Part shown: piece by piece, positions 8,827 through 16,770 of the stretch
Position numbering within the stretch: the stretch's first letter is position 1
How the letters are laid out: every line of letters starts with the position of its first letter
Source: Acidimicrobiales bacterium
Lineage (GTDB): Bacteria; Actinomycetota; Acidimicrobiia; Acidimicrobiales; SHLQ01
Direction of reading: 5' to 3'
Assembly: GCA_020628865.1 (NCBI GenBank)
Contig: JAHDEJ010000009.1
Span: 9,132 to 73,131, forward strand
DNA length: 64,000 nt
Program-made: the position numbers and the translations under genes
Notes under the pieces: model-generated
The model's input: the letters and a program-made list of their open reading frames with translations, nothing else
What the model was told of the DNA's origin: nothing
Database searches by the model: none

Positions 8827-10148
8827 GGGACGACCTCGAAGTCGTCGGTCGGGGCGAGCTCGGGCCGAAGCGCAGCGTCGTTCGAGATGCGGAGCAGGAG
8901 GGCGACGAGCACCCAGTTCGCAACGAGGGAGGACCCGCCGTAGGAGACGAACGGCAGCGTGATCCCGGTGAGCGGAACGATGCGGATGATCCCGCCGATG
9001 ATGATGAAGGCCTGGATGCCGAGCAGGGCTGACAGCGACACGGCGAGCAGTTTGGGGAACTGGTCGCGGGCGCCGGTGGCGATGCGAAGGCCGGACGCAA
9101 CGATCGACACGAACGCGATGAGGATGGCGGTGGAGCCGATCAGGCCGAGTTCCTCACCGATGGCGGCGAAGATGAAGTCGGTCTCGACCTCCGGGATCCG
9201 GTACGGCTCGCCCCGGCCGGGGCCGGTTCCCGTGATGCCGCCGTTGGCGAGCGCGAAGGTTGCCTCGACCGGCTGGAAGCCCTTGCCATCCGGGTCGGCC
9301 CACGGGTCGAGCCAGATGTCGAGCCGGTCCTGCACGTGGCCGAAGATCTGCGAAGCCATCCATCCGCCGATGAGGAACAACCCCACCCCCGTCAGCAGGT
9401 ACGACAGGCGAGACGTGGCGACCCAAAGCGTCACCGCGGCGACGAGGAAGAGCAGCAGGGACGAGCCGAGGTCCTTCTCGGCGACCATGACCAGCAGGGC
9501 GAGGCCGAGCGCCGCGAACACGGGCGCAAGGTGGCGGGGTTCGGGAAACGACATCGGCCCGATTCGCAGACGGGCCACCTGCAGGATCTCCCGCTTCTCG
9601 GCCAGGTAGCTGGCGATGAAGATGGCGAGCGCGATCTTGGCGAACTCGCCCGGCTGGAAGTTGACCGGGCCGAGCCGCACCCAGATACGGGCGGAGTTCA
9701 CTTCACGACCGAGGAACGGCAGCAGCGGAAGGAGCAGCAGCACGATTCCGGAGACGCCGGCCAGGTAGCGGTAGTCGTCGAGGATGCGGGTTCGTGGGAC
9801 GAAGATCATCGTCGCCGTGAAGGCGGCGATGCCGATGGCCGTCCACACCGCCTGCTGCCCGGGAAGTGCGGTGGCGTTGTCGATGTCGTTCGCGAGCCGG
9901 GCGATGAAGACGTAGCCGAGGCCGTTCAGCAGGGCGACGACCGGGAGGATCGTCGGGTCGGCATGCGGTGCGAAGCGGCGCAGCACGAGATGTGCGCCGA
10001 GCAGCAGACCGAGCACGATCCCGAAGAACGGCAGCAGATCGGCCGGCATGGACGCCGTCCGCCCGAGGCTGGCGAGTGCGTAGGCGCCGGCGGTCCCACC
10101 CGCAGCGAGCGCGAGGAGGATCAGCTCTCGGTTTCGGCGGGATCGCAT
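8823..10148 (-). CDS. rodA: SEDS-family peptidoglycan glycosyltransferase RodA/FtsW
   Basis: 441 residues, about ten hydrophobic helices. Family signatures include FQPGEFAKIALAIFIASYLAEK, VVMVAEKDLGSSLLLFLV (the aspartate of KDLGSS is the conserved SEDS residue), TDFIFAAIGEELGLIG and LPFVSYGGSSLVANW. SEDS proteins polymerise lipid II glycan strands and work as a pair with a class B PBP, here pbpA. It overlaps pstP by 28 bp, so the cluster is one tightly packed operon. RodA rather than FtsW is chosen from the conserved operon context. Confidence 0.93.
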   Translation of the reverse strand: MRSRRNRELILLALAAGGTAGAYALASLGRTASMPADLLPFFGIVLGLLLGAHLVLRRFAPHADPTILPVVALLNGLGYVFIARLANDIDNATALPGQQAVWTAIGIAAFTATMIFVPRTRILDDYRYLAGVSGIVLLLLPLLPFLGREVNSARIWVRLGPVNFQPGEFAKIALAIFIASYLAEKREILQVARLRIGPMSFPEPRHLAPVFAALGLALLVMVAEKDLGSSLLLFLVAAVTLWVATSRLSYLLTGVGLFLIGGWMASQIFGHVQDRLDIWLDPWADPDGKGFQPVEATFALANGGITGTGPGRGEPYRIPEVETDFIFAAIGEELGLIGSTAILIAFVSIVASGLRIATGARDQFPKLLAVSLSALLGIQAFIIIGGIIRIVPLTGITLPFVSYGGSSLVANWVLVALLLRISNDAALRPELAPTDDFEVVP

Positions 10149-10879
10149 TCAGCGCCATCCACGACGTCGACGACGAGCACGGTCGTGTTGTCCCGTCCGC
10201 CCGACCAGTTGGCCATGTCGACAAGCTTGGCCGCCGCATCGCCCGGCTCGTCGATGTTGCGCAGGACGGCGCCGATCTCTTCGTCGGTGACCTCGTCGAT
10301 CAGTCCGTCGGAGCAGAGCAGGTACCGCTGGCCGACGACACCGGTGAACGTCCACTTGTCGACGTCGACCTTGTCGTCCACACCCAACGCTCGGGTGACC
10401 ACGTTTCGTTGCGGATGCCGAGCGGCTTCCCGGGGCGAGAGTTGCCCGGCTCGGGTGAGTTCACCGACGAGGCTGTGATCTTGGGTGACCTGTTCGAACT
10501 CGCCGTCTTCGAGCCGGTACATGCGACTGTCGCCGACGTTCACGGCAGCCAGCAGCAGCTCGTCGTCCTCCGAGGGGATGCGGGCGAGGGCAACGAGGGT
10601 GGTGCCCATGCCGCTGAGCGTCGGGTCCGTGGCGGCGCGAGCTCGGATCAGCGTGTTGGCTTCGACGACGGCGTCGGCGAGTTCGTCGGCGTTCGTCACC
10701 TCCTGCTGCAGCCGGAAGTGTCCGGCGGCGATGTCGGAGGCGACCTCGCCACCACGGTGACCGCCCATGCCGTCGGCGACGGCAAACAGCAGGCCGTTGG
10801 CCATCGCTGCATCCTGATTGACCTGCCGCACGCGGCCGACGTGGGAACTCAATCCCCATCGCAGTGCCGTCTCACTCAC
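10121..10879 (-). CDS. pstP: PP2C-type Ser/Thr protein phosphatase PstP
   Basis: 252 residues, the length of the catalytic domain alone. PP2C motifs are visible: HVGRVRQVNQDA, FAVADGMGGHRGG (metal-binding Asp), LCSDGLIDEVTDEE and SGGRDNTTVLVVDV. Mycobacterial PstP carries an extra transmembrane and extracellular part; this protein stops after the phosphatase fold, so it should be cytoplasmic. It is expected to reverse PknB phosphorylation. Confidence 0.92.
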   Translation of the reverse strand: MSETALRWGLSSHVGRVRQVNQDAAMANGLLFAVADGMGGHRGGEVASDIAAGHFRLQQEVTNADELADAVVEANTLIRARAATDPTLSGMGTTLVALARIPSEDDELLLAAVNVGDSRMYRLEDGEFEQVTQDHSLVGELTRAGQLSPREAARHPQRNVVTRALGVDDKVDVDKWTFTGVVGQRYLLCSDGLIDEVTDEEIGAVLRNIDEPGDAAAKLVDMANWSGGRDNTTVLVVDVVDGAECDPAETES

Positions 10880-10913
10880 CTCGGCCTACCTCCGCCCCGG
10901 GCGTCCAGGCCCA

Positions 10914-11369
10914 TCATGAGAACTCCAGCACCGTACTGCCGATCTGTACCCGGTCGCCCGGTCGGAGCACGACGGCGCCGCGGATCTGCTCGCGGTTGAC
11001 GAAGGTCCCATTCGTGGATCCACGGTCTTCAACAAGGTGCTCCTGCTCGCGTCGCACAATGCTGGCATGTTGCTGCGATACATACGTGTCGTCCAATGTG
11101 AGCGTGCATGCGGCGGCCCGACCGATGGTGAGCTCGTCGCCGATCGGCATGACGGATCCGGCCAGCTCCGGGGGTTCGAGCACCGTGATCTGGCCCCGGA
11201 CGGCCGTACGGGTTCGACCCGCCTGCGGCGTTGCCGAGCGGGTGGCCGGCGCGGCGGTTGGGGCCGGTACTCGGATCTGGGCGATTGCCGTCCAGAGCAC
11301 CCACGCGAAGAAGAGGTAGAGGGCGGCGAGGAGCCCGAACTTGAGGAGGGTGAGGACGGCGTCAGACAT
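10914..11369 (-). CDS. fhaB: Membrane-anchored FHA-domain protein FhaB
   Basis: 151 residues: an N-terminal transmembrane helix (LLKFGLLAALYLFFAWVLWTAIAQ), a short Ala/Pro linker, and a C-terminal FHA domain with GRAAACTLTLDD, SxxHA (SQQHASIV) and DRGSTNGTFVN. FHA domains bind phosphothreonine, so this protein can dock onto kinase-modified partners in the divisome. It corresponds in position and layout to FhaB (FipA) of mycobacteria. 34 bp separate it from pstP. Confidence 0.88.
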   Translation of the reverse strand: MSDAVLTLLKFGLLAALYLFFAWVLWTAIAQIRVPAPTAAPATRSATPQAGRTRTAVRGQITVLEPPELAGSVMPIGDELTIGRAAACTLTLDDTYVSQQHASIVRREQEHLVEDRGSTNGTFVNREQIRGAVVLRPGDRVQIGSTVLEFS

Positions 11370-11378
11370 GGCGGGCTT

Positions 11379-12056
11379 TCATGATGCGTCAAAGCGGAAC
11401 CCGGTTCCACCGATCATCACCTGATCTCCGTCACTCAGGAGCTGCGCAGCGCTGCGAAACCCATTGACGCGTGTGCCGTTGGTGCTGTCGAGATCTTCGA
11501 TGAGCCAGCCGCGGTCGGTTGGCCGAAGGCGAGCGTGGCGGCGCGATGCGTTGTCGTCGTCGATCTCGATGTCGCAGCCGGGGTCGCGGCCGAGGGTGAG
11601 CCCTTCCGTTCCGAATGGCGGCAGCGCAAGGCGATGCCCGTCCGGGTAGACGAGGGTGCCCGGGGCGATGCCGGCGATCGACGGTTGTGCCGCCGCAACG
11701 ACTCGAATCGTGCCCTTGGATGCCGTGTCGGACGCTTCGACACGAACGACGAGCGGCCCTTCGAACGAACAGTTCGCGTCCTTCGCCCGGTTGCGAACCA
11801 GGTCGACGAGCTCACGCTGCAGTTCGTCGGTGTCGGCATCGAGCGTTTCGACGTCGGCAGGGTTGAGGTGGACCTCGATGTCGTTCGGCATGATCTGGAC
11901 CGGTTCGCCGGCCCGATCACCGGGTCGGGTCGCGGCGTCGAGTTCACGTTCGATGCGCTTGTGGATCTCGAGCCGGTTCACTTCGGACTTGAAGACGCGG
12001 CCGAGCACGCCGTCGACACCGCGCTCGATTGCCTTCTCCAGATCGCGTAGTCCCAT
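11379..12056 (-). CDS. fhaA: FhaA: DUF3662 and FHA-domain protein
   Basis: 225 residues. The N-terminal 120 residues match the FhaA/DUF3662 domain (MGLRDLEKAIERGVDGVLGRVFKSEV...IQRELVDL-like helices), and the C-terminal FHA domain has LGRDPGCDIEIDDDNASRRHARL and DLDSTNGTRVNG. The mycobacterial homologue has a long low-complexity middle that is lacking here. FhaA interacts with PknB-phosphorylated MviN in mycobacteria. It is the first gene of the operon that runs to trpG; the promoter must lie in the 33 bp before tRNA-Leu or within that gene. Confidence 0.9.
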   Translation of the reverse strand: MGLRDLEKAIERGVDGVLGRVFKSEVNRLEIHKRIERELDAATRPGDRAGEPVQIMPNDIEVHLNPADVETLDADTDELQRELVDLVRNRAKDANCSFEGPLVVRVEASDTASKGTIRVVAAAQPSIAGIAPGTLVYPDGHRLALPPFGTEGLTLGRDPGCDIEIDDDNASRRHARLRPTDRGWLIEDLDSTNGTRVNGFRSAAQLLSDGDQVMIGGTGFRFDAS

Positions 12057-12089
12057 GAAAAGACGGTAGCCTCAGTCTCTCCAACACTC

Positions 12090-12173
12090 GCGCGAGTGGC
12101 GGAATTGGCAGACGCGCAGGCTTCAGGTGCCTGTGTCCGAAAGGACGTGAGGGTTCAAGTCCCTCCTCGCGCA
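12090..12173 (+). tRNA. tRNA-Leu (anticodon CAG)
   Basis: 84-nt gene beginning GCGCGAGTGGCGGAATTGGC, with a long variable arm, anticodon loop TTCAGGT, T-loop TTCAAGT and 3' acceptor strand CTCGCGC plus discriminator A. The 3' CCA is not encoded. It is divergent from fhaA. Confidence 0.95.
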
Positions 12174-12190
12174 CAACACACATCAACGCA

Positions 12191-12219
12191 CGAAACCCGG
12201 ACCCAAGGTCCGGGTTTCG
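12191..12219 (+). terminator. Rho-independent-like terminator after tRNA-Leu
   Basis: A 13-bp perfect inverted repeat (CGAAACCCGGACC / GGTCCGGGTTTCG) with a CAA loop starts 17 bp after the tRNA and is followed by a short T-run (CCGTTTTCC). Confidence 0.75.
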
Positions 12220-12233
12220 CCGTTTTCCCAAAC

Positions 12234-12297
12234 GGGTGAAGGGGTCGCGTCTCACTTTCACCCAAACCGGTGAAGGGGTCGCGTCTCACTTTCACCC
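12234..12297. repeat. Two tandem copies of a 30-bp repeat (34-bp period)
   Basis: Copies at 12234-12263 and 12268-12297 read, on the plus strand, GGGTGAA...TTCACCC around a constant core GGGGTCGCGTCTCACT; the spacer is AAAC. The second copy has C instead of the first G. Terminal 7-bp inverted repeats flank a non-palindromic core. The same unit recurs at 13953-13981 and, reversed, three times at 16018-16115. Confidence 0.85.
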
Positions 12298-12393
12298 TCT
12301 CGGAACCTCCAACACAATTCCTTCAGTTGTCGCCTTGGCCGCAACCAGTACGGTCCAGGCATGGGTCCATCTCGAACCCAGAGACACTGGTCT

Positions 12394-12591
12394 ATGACGA
12401 CGACCCTCCGACTCGCTCCGTGGGTGGCGGTGATCACGCCGATCGCAATGTGGCGCACAGGCGCGCCCATCGCCTCTACGCCGTTGTTCGTGGCAGCCGT
12501 GCTGCTCGGTCTGATGTTTGCGTTCGGCGTCCGAAATCTGTTCCACCAAGCGCGAGAGCTTCGACAGATCCTCAGGCGAGCGGGACGCTGA
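12394..12591 (+). CDS. Small membrane protein, function unknown
   Basis: 65 residues from the ATG at 12394. Two hydrophobic stretches (APWVAVITPIAMW and STPLFVAAVLLGLMFAFGV) and a basic amphipathic tail (RELRQILRRAGR) suggest a small inner-membrane protein. An upstream in-frame ATG at 12361 adds eleven residues. No family recognised. Confidence 0.45.
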   Translation: MTTTLRLAPWVAVITPIAMWRTGAPIASTPLFVAAVLLGLMFAFGVRNLFHQARELRQILRRAGR

Positions 12592-12602
12592 TCCACCAAG
12601 AG

Positions 12603-12725
12603 ATGACCGACATCGTGATTGAGATGATCAAGAACAGAACGTCTCCCGATGCGACCGACGCTGAGTCAACGAAGCGAATCCTCGACGCGCGAGATCTTCG
12701 AGCTCGCTCCAAGTGGGGAAGCTAG
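12603..12725 (+). CDS. Possible 40-residue protein
   Basis: A short frame (MTDIVIEMIKNRTSPDATDAE...) starts 11 bp after the preceding small membrane protein gene on the same strand and is rich in charged residues. Without homologues it is only a candidate. Confidence 0.25.
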   Translation: MTDIVIEMIKNRTSPDATDAESTKRILDARDLRARSKWGS

Positions 12726-12811
12726 AGCCAGCACACTCCACAGACTCGCCGGCTTTCGAAATACACATTCACCCAACGTTCGCCGGCGCGAGGACTGCGT
12801 CCAAGCCAGAC

Positions 12812-13537
12812 TCATTCGTTCGCGGGCTGGATGACCTCTCGCACGAAGCTGCTCGCCTCCAGTGCCACCACAACGTTGGGATCGAGTTGATCGCCACGGA
12901 GGTCGATTCGCCAGGAGGGCGGCATCTGATGAGCGGCGATCGACTCAATCTGTGCCGAGTCGGCAATGTAGAACGCTCTGAACTCCTCGAGAGTTTCCTC
13001 CTGCCCAACGAAGTAGCGGCCCTCGTAGTCGGCGAGCACATCGTTGATCGCCTCCCGGCCCGCTACTCCAGCGTCCGCTCGCAGATAGACGATGGTGAGC
13101 CCGGCACGCGGATCCGGGTCTGGCTGTTCTGCCAATTCGCTCCCTGGTTCGACGATGGCCCGAACTGCTGGATGGGCTTCGAGGTCTGAACGCAGTCCCT
13201 CGGCCAGTGGTCCATCGGTACGAAGCCGAAGTGAGGGAGGCATCTCGCTGACGGACACACGCTCAGCCACATCGTCACCTTCGAAGAATCGTCGAAACTC
13301 CTCAAACGACTCCTCTTGGCCTACGAATGTAACGATCCCATCGGCTGGTTCCAGAGCATCGCGCACCGACTCCACCCCCGTCGGACCAGTTTCCGGGTGC
13401 AAGAAGACAACCGTCTCGTAGGAGGGAGCAGAAAGTTCGGTCTCCGTGGACCCACAACCAACCATGACCAACCCGAGCATCGCCAACCCAACGAAGTACA
13501 CGGCCGCCTGAGCGACAGATATCGAGCTCGTCCGCAT
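12812..13537 (-). CDS. Lipoprotein with two FtsX-like extracellular domains
   Basis: 241 residues. A signal sequence with lipobox LGLVMVGC is followed by two related halves. Each has the pattern of the FtsX extracellular domain: VVFLHPETGPTGVESVRDAL...GIVTFVGQEESFEEFRRFFEG...MPPSLRLR, and TIVYLRADAGVAGREAINDVL...YFVGQEETLEEFRAFY...MPPSWRIDL. In FtsEX this domain contacts a cell-wall hydrolase or its activator. Here it is duplicated and lipid-anchored with no permease part, so it may compete for or recruit such partners. No ftsE or hydrolase gene adjoins it. Confidence 0.75.
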   Translation of the reverse strand: MRTSSISVAQAAVYFVGLAMLGLVMVGCGSTETELSAPSYETVVFLHPETGPTGVESVRDALEPADGIVTFVGQEESFEEFRRFFEGDDVAERVSVSEMPPSLRLRTDGPLAEGLRSDLEAHPAVRAIVEPGSELAEQPDPDPRAGLTIVYLRADAGVAGREAINDVLADYEGRYFVGQEETLEEFRAFYIADSAQIESIAAHQMPPSWRIDLRGDQLDPNVVVALEASSFVREVIQPANE

Positions 13538-13700
13538 AGTCGAATGAACGGCAATATGACCTCGACACCTGAGATGCGCGAAATGGCAAAGGGAGTCGCG
13601 TCTCGCTGTGTGGCCATGATCGTTCCGTCGCCATCGCTCGAACGGGGGCCTTGGCGGCCGGAGACGATTGTGCCCTCCGGCTGAAACAGACCCATGGCTT

Positions 13701-13895
13701 CTAGATGCCTGTGCCTATTTGCCGACCCTTCTCGATTGCGACGGCCAAGTCGAACGCATCCTCGTTTGCCTTGTCGATTCGCCGACGCGCTGCGGGTGCG
13801 CGCTCTTTGGACACAGCGGCTGGATGCGGGCCGGGTGTTGCCACGATTCGCTTCCACAGCCGTCGAACCAGTTTCCGTATTCGTCGCTCGCTCAT
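13701..13895 (-). CDS. Short basic hypothetical protein
   Basis: 64 residues beginning MSERRIRKLVRRLWKRIV, strongly basic at the N-terminus and followed by an Ala/Arg/Glu helix-like stretch (RRIDKANEDAFDLAVAIEKG). It lies downstream of the FtsX-like lipoprotein gene on the same strand. No family recognised; it could be chance coding. Confidence 0.35.
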   Translation of the reverse strand: MSERRIRKLVRRLWKRIVATPGPHPAAVSKERAPAARRRIDKANEDAFDLAVAIEKGRQIGTGI

Positions 13896-13952
13896 GGGTA
13901 AAACCTATTGATCGACTCGCCACCGGCAACCACGTCGTACTTCCCCTGTCCC

Positions 13953-13981
13953 GGTGAAGGGGTCGCGTCTCACTTTCACCC
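13953..13981. repeat. Single copy of the 30-bp repeat
   Basis: Reads GGTGAA...TTCACCC with the same core as the copies at 12234-12297, in the same orientation, one base shorter at the left end. It sits just past the 3' end of the MocR gene. Confidence 0.85.
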
Positions 13982-13990
13982 GTTGTTGGA

Positions 13991-15349
13991 TCAGCCGACC
14001 TCGAGGCGGGTGAAGGCGTCGTCGAGGACGTCGATGGGGCGATCGAAACAGATGCGGATGAACGGTGTCGCTGCCTGGTCGACCCGACACGCCCGACCGG
14101 GCAGAACCGACACGCCCTGTTGGCTGGCACGTTCGGCCAGGTCGTCGCCGTCCTCTCCCGCATCGATCCAGACGGCGAGGCCTCCGTCCACCGGCATCGC
14201 TGTCCACTCCGGGAAGCGGTCGGCGATTCTCTGCTGCACCCAGGCGGATCGTTCATGCAAGAGGGACCGGCGCACCTTGAGCGCATCGTCGATTGCGTCG
14301 AGAGCACCCAACGCAAAGAGCTGCGAGGGGATTGAGGGGCCGAGGTCGAACTGTTGCCAGCGTCGGCGCTCGAGCGAACGACCGTGATCGGGAGGCGTGA
14401 TGATCCAGCCGGTGCGCAAGCCGGTCCACAGCGCCTTCGACAGTGAACCGGTCCGGATCGCCCGGTCGCCGAGCTCGGTGACGAGGTGGTGCCCGCTCGG
14501 TTCGAACTCGAGCTCGGCGTACGTTTCGTCGATGACGACCGTTGCCTCGGTGTGGCGCAGCACTTGTGCGAGGTCGCGGCATCGCTGCGGCGACGACACC
14601 CGACCGGTCGGTGAGTGCACCGAGCCGACCACCACGACCGCGGCAGGACGATGCGACCGGAGCAGATCGGCGAGCCGGTCAGGGATCGGACCGTCGGCGT
14701 CTCTCGGGATCGCAACCGGATGGCAGCCGTTGGCATGGGCCATGTCGACGAGGCCGCCATAGGTCGTCTCCTCGAGCAGCACGGTGGCGCCGGGTGTGGT
14801 CTCCGCCGCCAGCACGAGGGCAAGCGCCTGGTGCGCACCGGAGGTGACGATCACGTCGTCGGTCGTCGTGGGCGATGTTGCCGATGCCCGCTCGGCGATC
14901 CGTCGGCGAAGCTCTCGAAGACCCACGGGTGTGAGGCCATTGGCCGGCTCCGCTCCGAGGAGGTCTGCGGTCTCGATTCGTATGGCGGGGAGCAGACTTG
15001 CGTCTGGCGCGGTGGCCGACGCCAGATCGATCGAGCCCGTCGCCTGCACCAGTTCGACGAACGGCACAGCCGGCCCGCTCGCACGCGAACCTCCCGAAAC
15101 CCAGGTGCCGCTGCCCTGTCGACTTCGCACGAGCCCGGCGGAACGAAGATCGTCCATCACGGCAGAGACGGTCGGACGGCTGACGTTGAGCGCCGATGCC
15201 ATCGCCCGCTCCGGCGGGAGCCGAACGTCCTGCGCGAGCTGGCCCGAGTCGATGGCCTGGCGAATGGCCAGCGTCAGCTGGGCACGGAGGGGCTGGTCGG
15301 TTGGGGCGAGCCACGGCGTGATGGCGTCGGCGAACGTTTCGGTGTCCAC
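13991..15349 (-). CDS. MocR/PdxR-type transcriptional regulator (GntR HTH fused to aminotransferase fold)
   Basis: About 452 residues from the GTG at 15349; an ATG at 15400 would add 17 residues but would run through the palindromes that look like the operator. The N-terminus is a winged helix (PLRAQLTLAIRQAIDSGQL...LPPERAMASALNVSRPTVSAVMDDL). The rest is a fold-type I PLP enzyme with a TSGAHQAL segment and the PLP-lysine region RTGSLSKALWTGLRTGWI. Such regulators sense a PLP adduct or amino compound. It is divergent from a LysE exporter, the likely target. Confidence 0.88.
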   Translation of the reverse strand: MDTETFADAITPWLAPTDQPLRAQLTLAIRQAIDSGQLAQDVRLPPERAMASALNVSRPTVSAVMDDLRSAGLVRSRQGSGTWVSGGSRASGPAVPFVELVQATGSIDLASATAPDASLLPAIRIETADLLGAEPANGLTPVGLRELRRRIAERASATSPTTTDDVIVTSGAHQALALVLAAETTPGATVLLEETTYGGLVDMAHANGCHPVAIPRDADGPIPDRLADLLRSHRPAAVVVVGSVHSPTGRVSSPQRCRDLAQVLRHTEATVVIDETYAELEFEPSGHHLVTELGDRAIRTGSLSKALWTGLRTGWIITPPDHGRSLERRRWQQFDLGPSIPSQLFALGALDAIDDALKVRRSLLHERSAWVQQRIADRFPEWTAMPVDGGLAVWIDAGEDGDDLAERASQQGVSVLPGRACRVDQAATPFIRICFDRPIDVLDDAFTRLEVG

Positions 15350-15369
15350 GGGGTCCTCGTCGCTATGAA

Positions 15370-15406
15370 TGGCCAATTGGCCAACAGGTGACATGTCCAA
15401 TTCACC
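15370..15406. promoter_or_regulatory. Paired CCAATT operator-like sites between the MocR and LysE genes
   Basis: A perfect 14-bp palindrome TGGCCAATTGGCCA (15370-15383) is followed 24 bp on by a half-related TGTCCAATTCACC (about 15394-15406). Both share CCAATT. Spaced repeats of this kind in a divergent promoter region are typical targets of MocR-type regulators. Confidence 0.5.
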
Positions 15407-15420
15407 GTACTCTCGAATGC

Positions 15421-16008
15421 GTGGATCTCGCCGCCCTCATCCCGCTTGCGTTCGTTGCCTCGATCACACCCGGGCCAAACAACCTGATGTTGCTGGCATC
15501 CGGCATGAACCACGGCGCGCGACGATCGATCCCACACCTCGCCGGGGTGAGCATCGGGTTCACCTTTCTGCTCTTCCTCGTCGCCCTCGGCCTCGGGACC
15601 ATCTTCGAGCGATTCGCCGCCGTCGAACTCGCACTGAAGATCGCCGGGTCGGCCTACCTACTGCTGCTCGCCTGGCGGATCTTCAACACCGACACCGTCA
15701 ACGCCGCCGAAGGTGCCGCCAAACCGCTGACCTTTCTCGAGGCGGCCGCCTTCCAGTGGGTCAACCCGAAGGCCTGGGTGATGGGGACCACCGCCACGTC
15801 CACCCTCCTCGACACGACCGCATCGGTCGTGGTGGCGGCGGCCGCGCTGGCTGGAGCGTTTTGGGCAGTGAGCCTGCCGTGCATTGCCACGTGGCTGTTC
15901 TCCGGCGTCTCTGCCACGAAGTGGGTCAACGACCCGGCTCGGCTTCGGCGCCTCAACCGCTTCCTCGGGGTGCTTCTTGCCCTGACCGTCGTCCTGCTCG
16001 TGGCCTGA
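15421..16008 (+). CDS. LysE/RhtB-family amino-acid exporter
   Basis: 195 residues from GTG 15421, giving the standard start VDLAALIPLAFVASITPGPNN, in which TPGPN is the family signature. Six hydrophobic segments follow, with FQWVNPKAWVM as the second conserved motif. It exports amino acids or related small molecules; substrate unknown. An ATG at 15388 would extend the protein into the putative operator. Divergence from a MocR regulator suggests induction by the transported compound. Confidence 0.88.
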   Translation: MDLAALIPLAFVASITPGPNNLMLLASGMNHGARRSIPHLAGVSIGFTFLLFLVALGLGTIFERFAAVELALKIAGSAYLLLLAWRIFNTDTVNAAEGAAKPLTFLEAAAFQWVNPKAWVMGTTATSTLLDTTASVVVAAAALAGAFWAVSLPCIATWLFSGVSATKWVNDPARLRRLNRFLGVLLALTVVLLVA

Positions 16009-16017
16009 CGCCCATTC

Positions 16018-16115
16018 GGGTGAAAGTGAGACGCGACCCCTTCACCCGTTTGGGTGAAAGTGAGACGCGACCCCTTCACCCGTTTGGGTGAGAGTGAGAC
16101 GCGACCCCTTCACCC
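16018..16115. repeat. Three tandem copies of the 30-bp repeat (inverted orientation)
   Basis: Copies at 16018-16047, 16052-16081 and 16086-16115, each GGGTGA...TTCACCC around GTGAGACGCGACCC, separated by CGTTT-type 4-bp spacers, so the period is 34 bp. The third copy has one A-to-G change near its start. They lie 10 bp after the LysE stop codon, oriented opposite to the 12-kb and 14-kb copies. Confidence 0.88.
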
Positions 16116-16137
16116 GGTGTCGACTGACTGAGTGGTG

Positions 16138-16647
16138 TCAGCAGACTTCTTCGCCGACGACGGCATTGAGCGCCGTCCATCCGTAGTCGCCAACCATGTC
16201 AGCGATTCGACCCTCGGACGCAGCGACGAGATCGGCCTCGATGATGTCCAGATCCTCGCGGGGTGGCCCGAAGATGCCGTCAACGTCCTGGATCACCCGA
16301 AGCTTCTCAACGGCTGCCAGGGTGGCGTCGAAGTCCAGCTCGAGTCCCTCTCCGTTCCCCGCGGCGGTTGCCGTCAGGAACGCATTCGAGGAGCGCAGGG
16401 TGATCACCGCTTCGCTCGCTTCGTCGCAGGTGATGCCAAGGTCGCCCTCCTCGCCTTCCGCTGACGAGCTCGAGGGTTCCTCTTCTTCCGCTTCGTCCTC
16501 GGCGACCGGGGCGGCCTCGGTTTCCGTTTCCGATTCGATTGCCGCCGTGTCGGTTGCTTCATCCTCGCCTGAGGAGCACGCGCTGGCGAGCAGGAGTATC
16601 GCTGCGAACATTGCCAGTCGTCGACCAAGAGATCGTGAGCGCACCAT
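16138..16647 (-). CDS. Putative lipoprotein
   Basis: 169 residues with a basic start, hydrophobic stretch and lipobox (RRLAMFAAILLLASACSSG), then a Glu/Ala-rich linker and a C-terminal domain containing ITCDEASEAVITLRSSNAFL and a terminal EEVC cysteine that could form a disulphide with the CDEAS cysteine. No family recognised. Confidence 0.65.
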   Translation of the reverse strand: MVRSRSLGRRLAMFAAILLLASACSSGEDEATDTAAIESETETEAAPVAEDEAEEEEPSSSSAEGEEGDLGITCDEASEAVITLRSSNAFLTATAAGNGEGLELDFDATLAAVEKLRVIQDVDGIFGPPREDLDIIEADLVAASEGRIADMVGDYGWTALNAVVGEEVC

Positions 16648-16770
16648 CGGTTCAATCCGTTCGTTGAGGTGCCCCGAACATATGGGGACTGCTCATCGCG
16701 ATCTGACGCCCAGGTTGCAGATGTGCTGTGACACATGACTGGCCCGCTGGTTGCGGTGCGCTCCGAGTCG

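Noticed and set aside
16018-16115. CRISPR-like array of 30-bp repeats
   Set aside because: The spacers are 4 bp and constant, there are no variable spacers and no cas genes.
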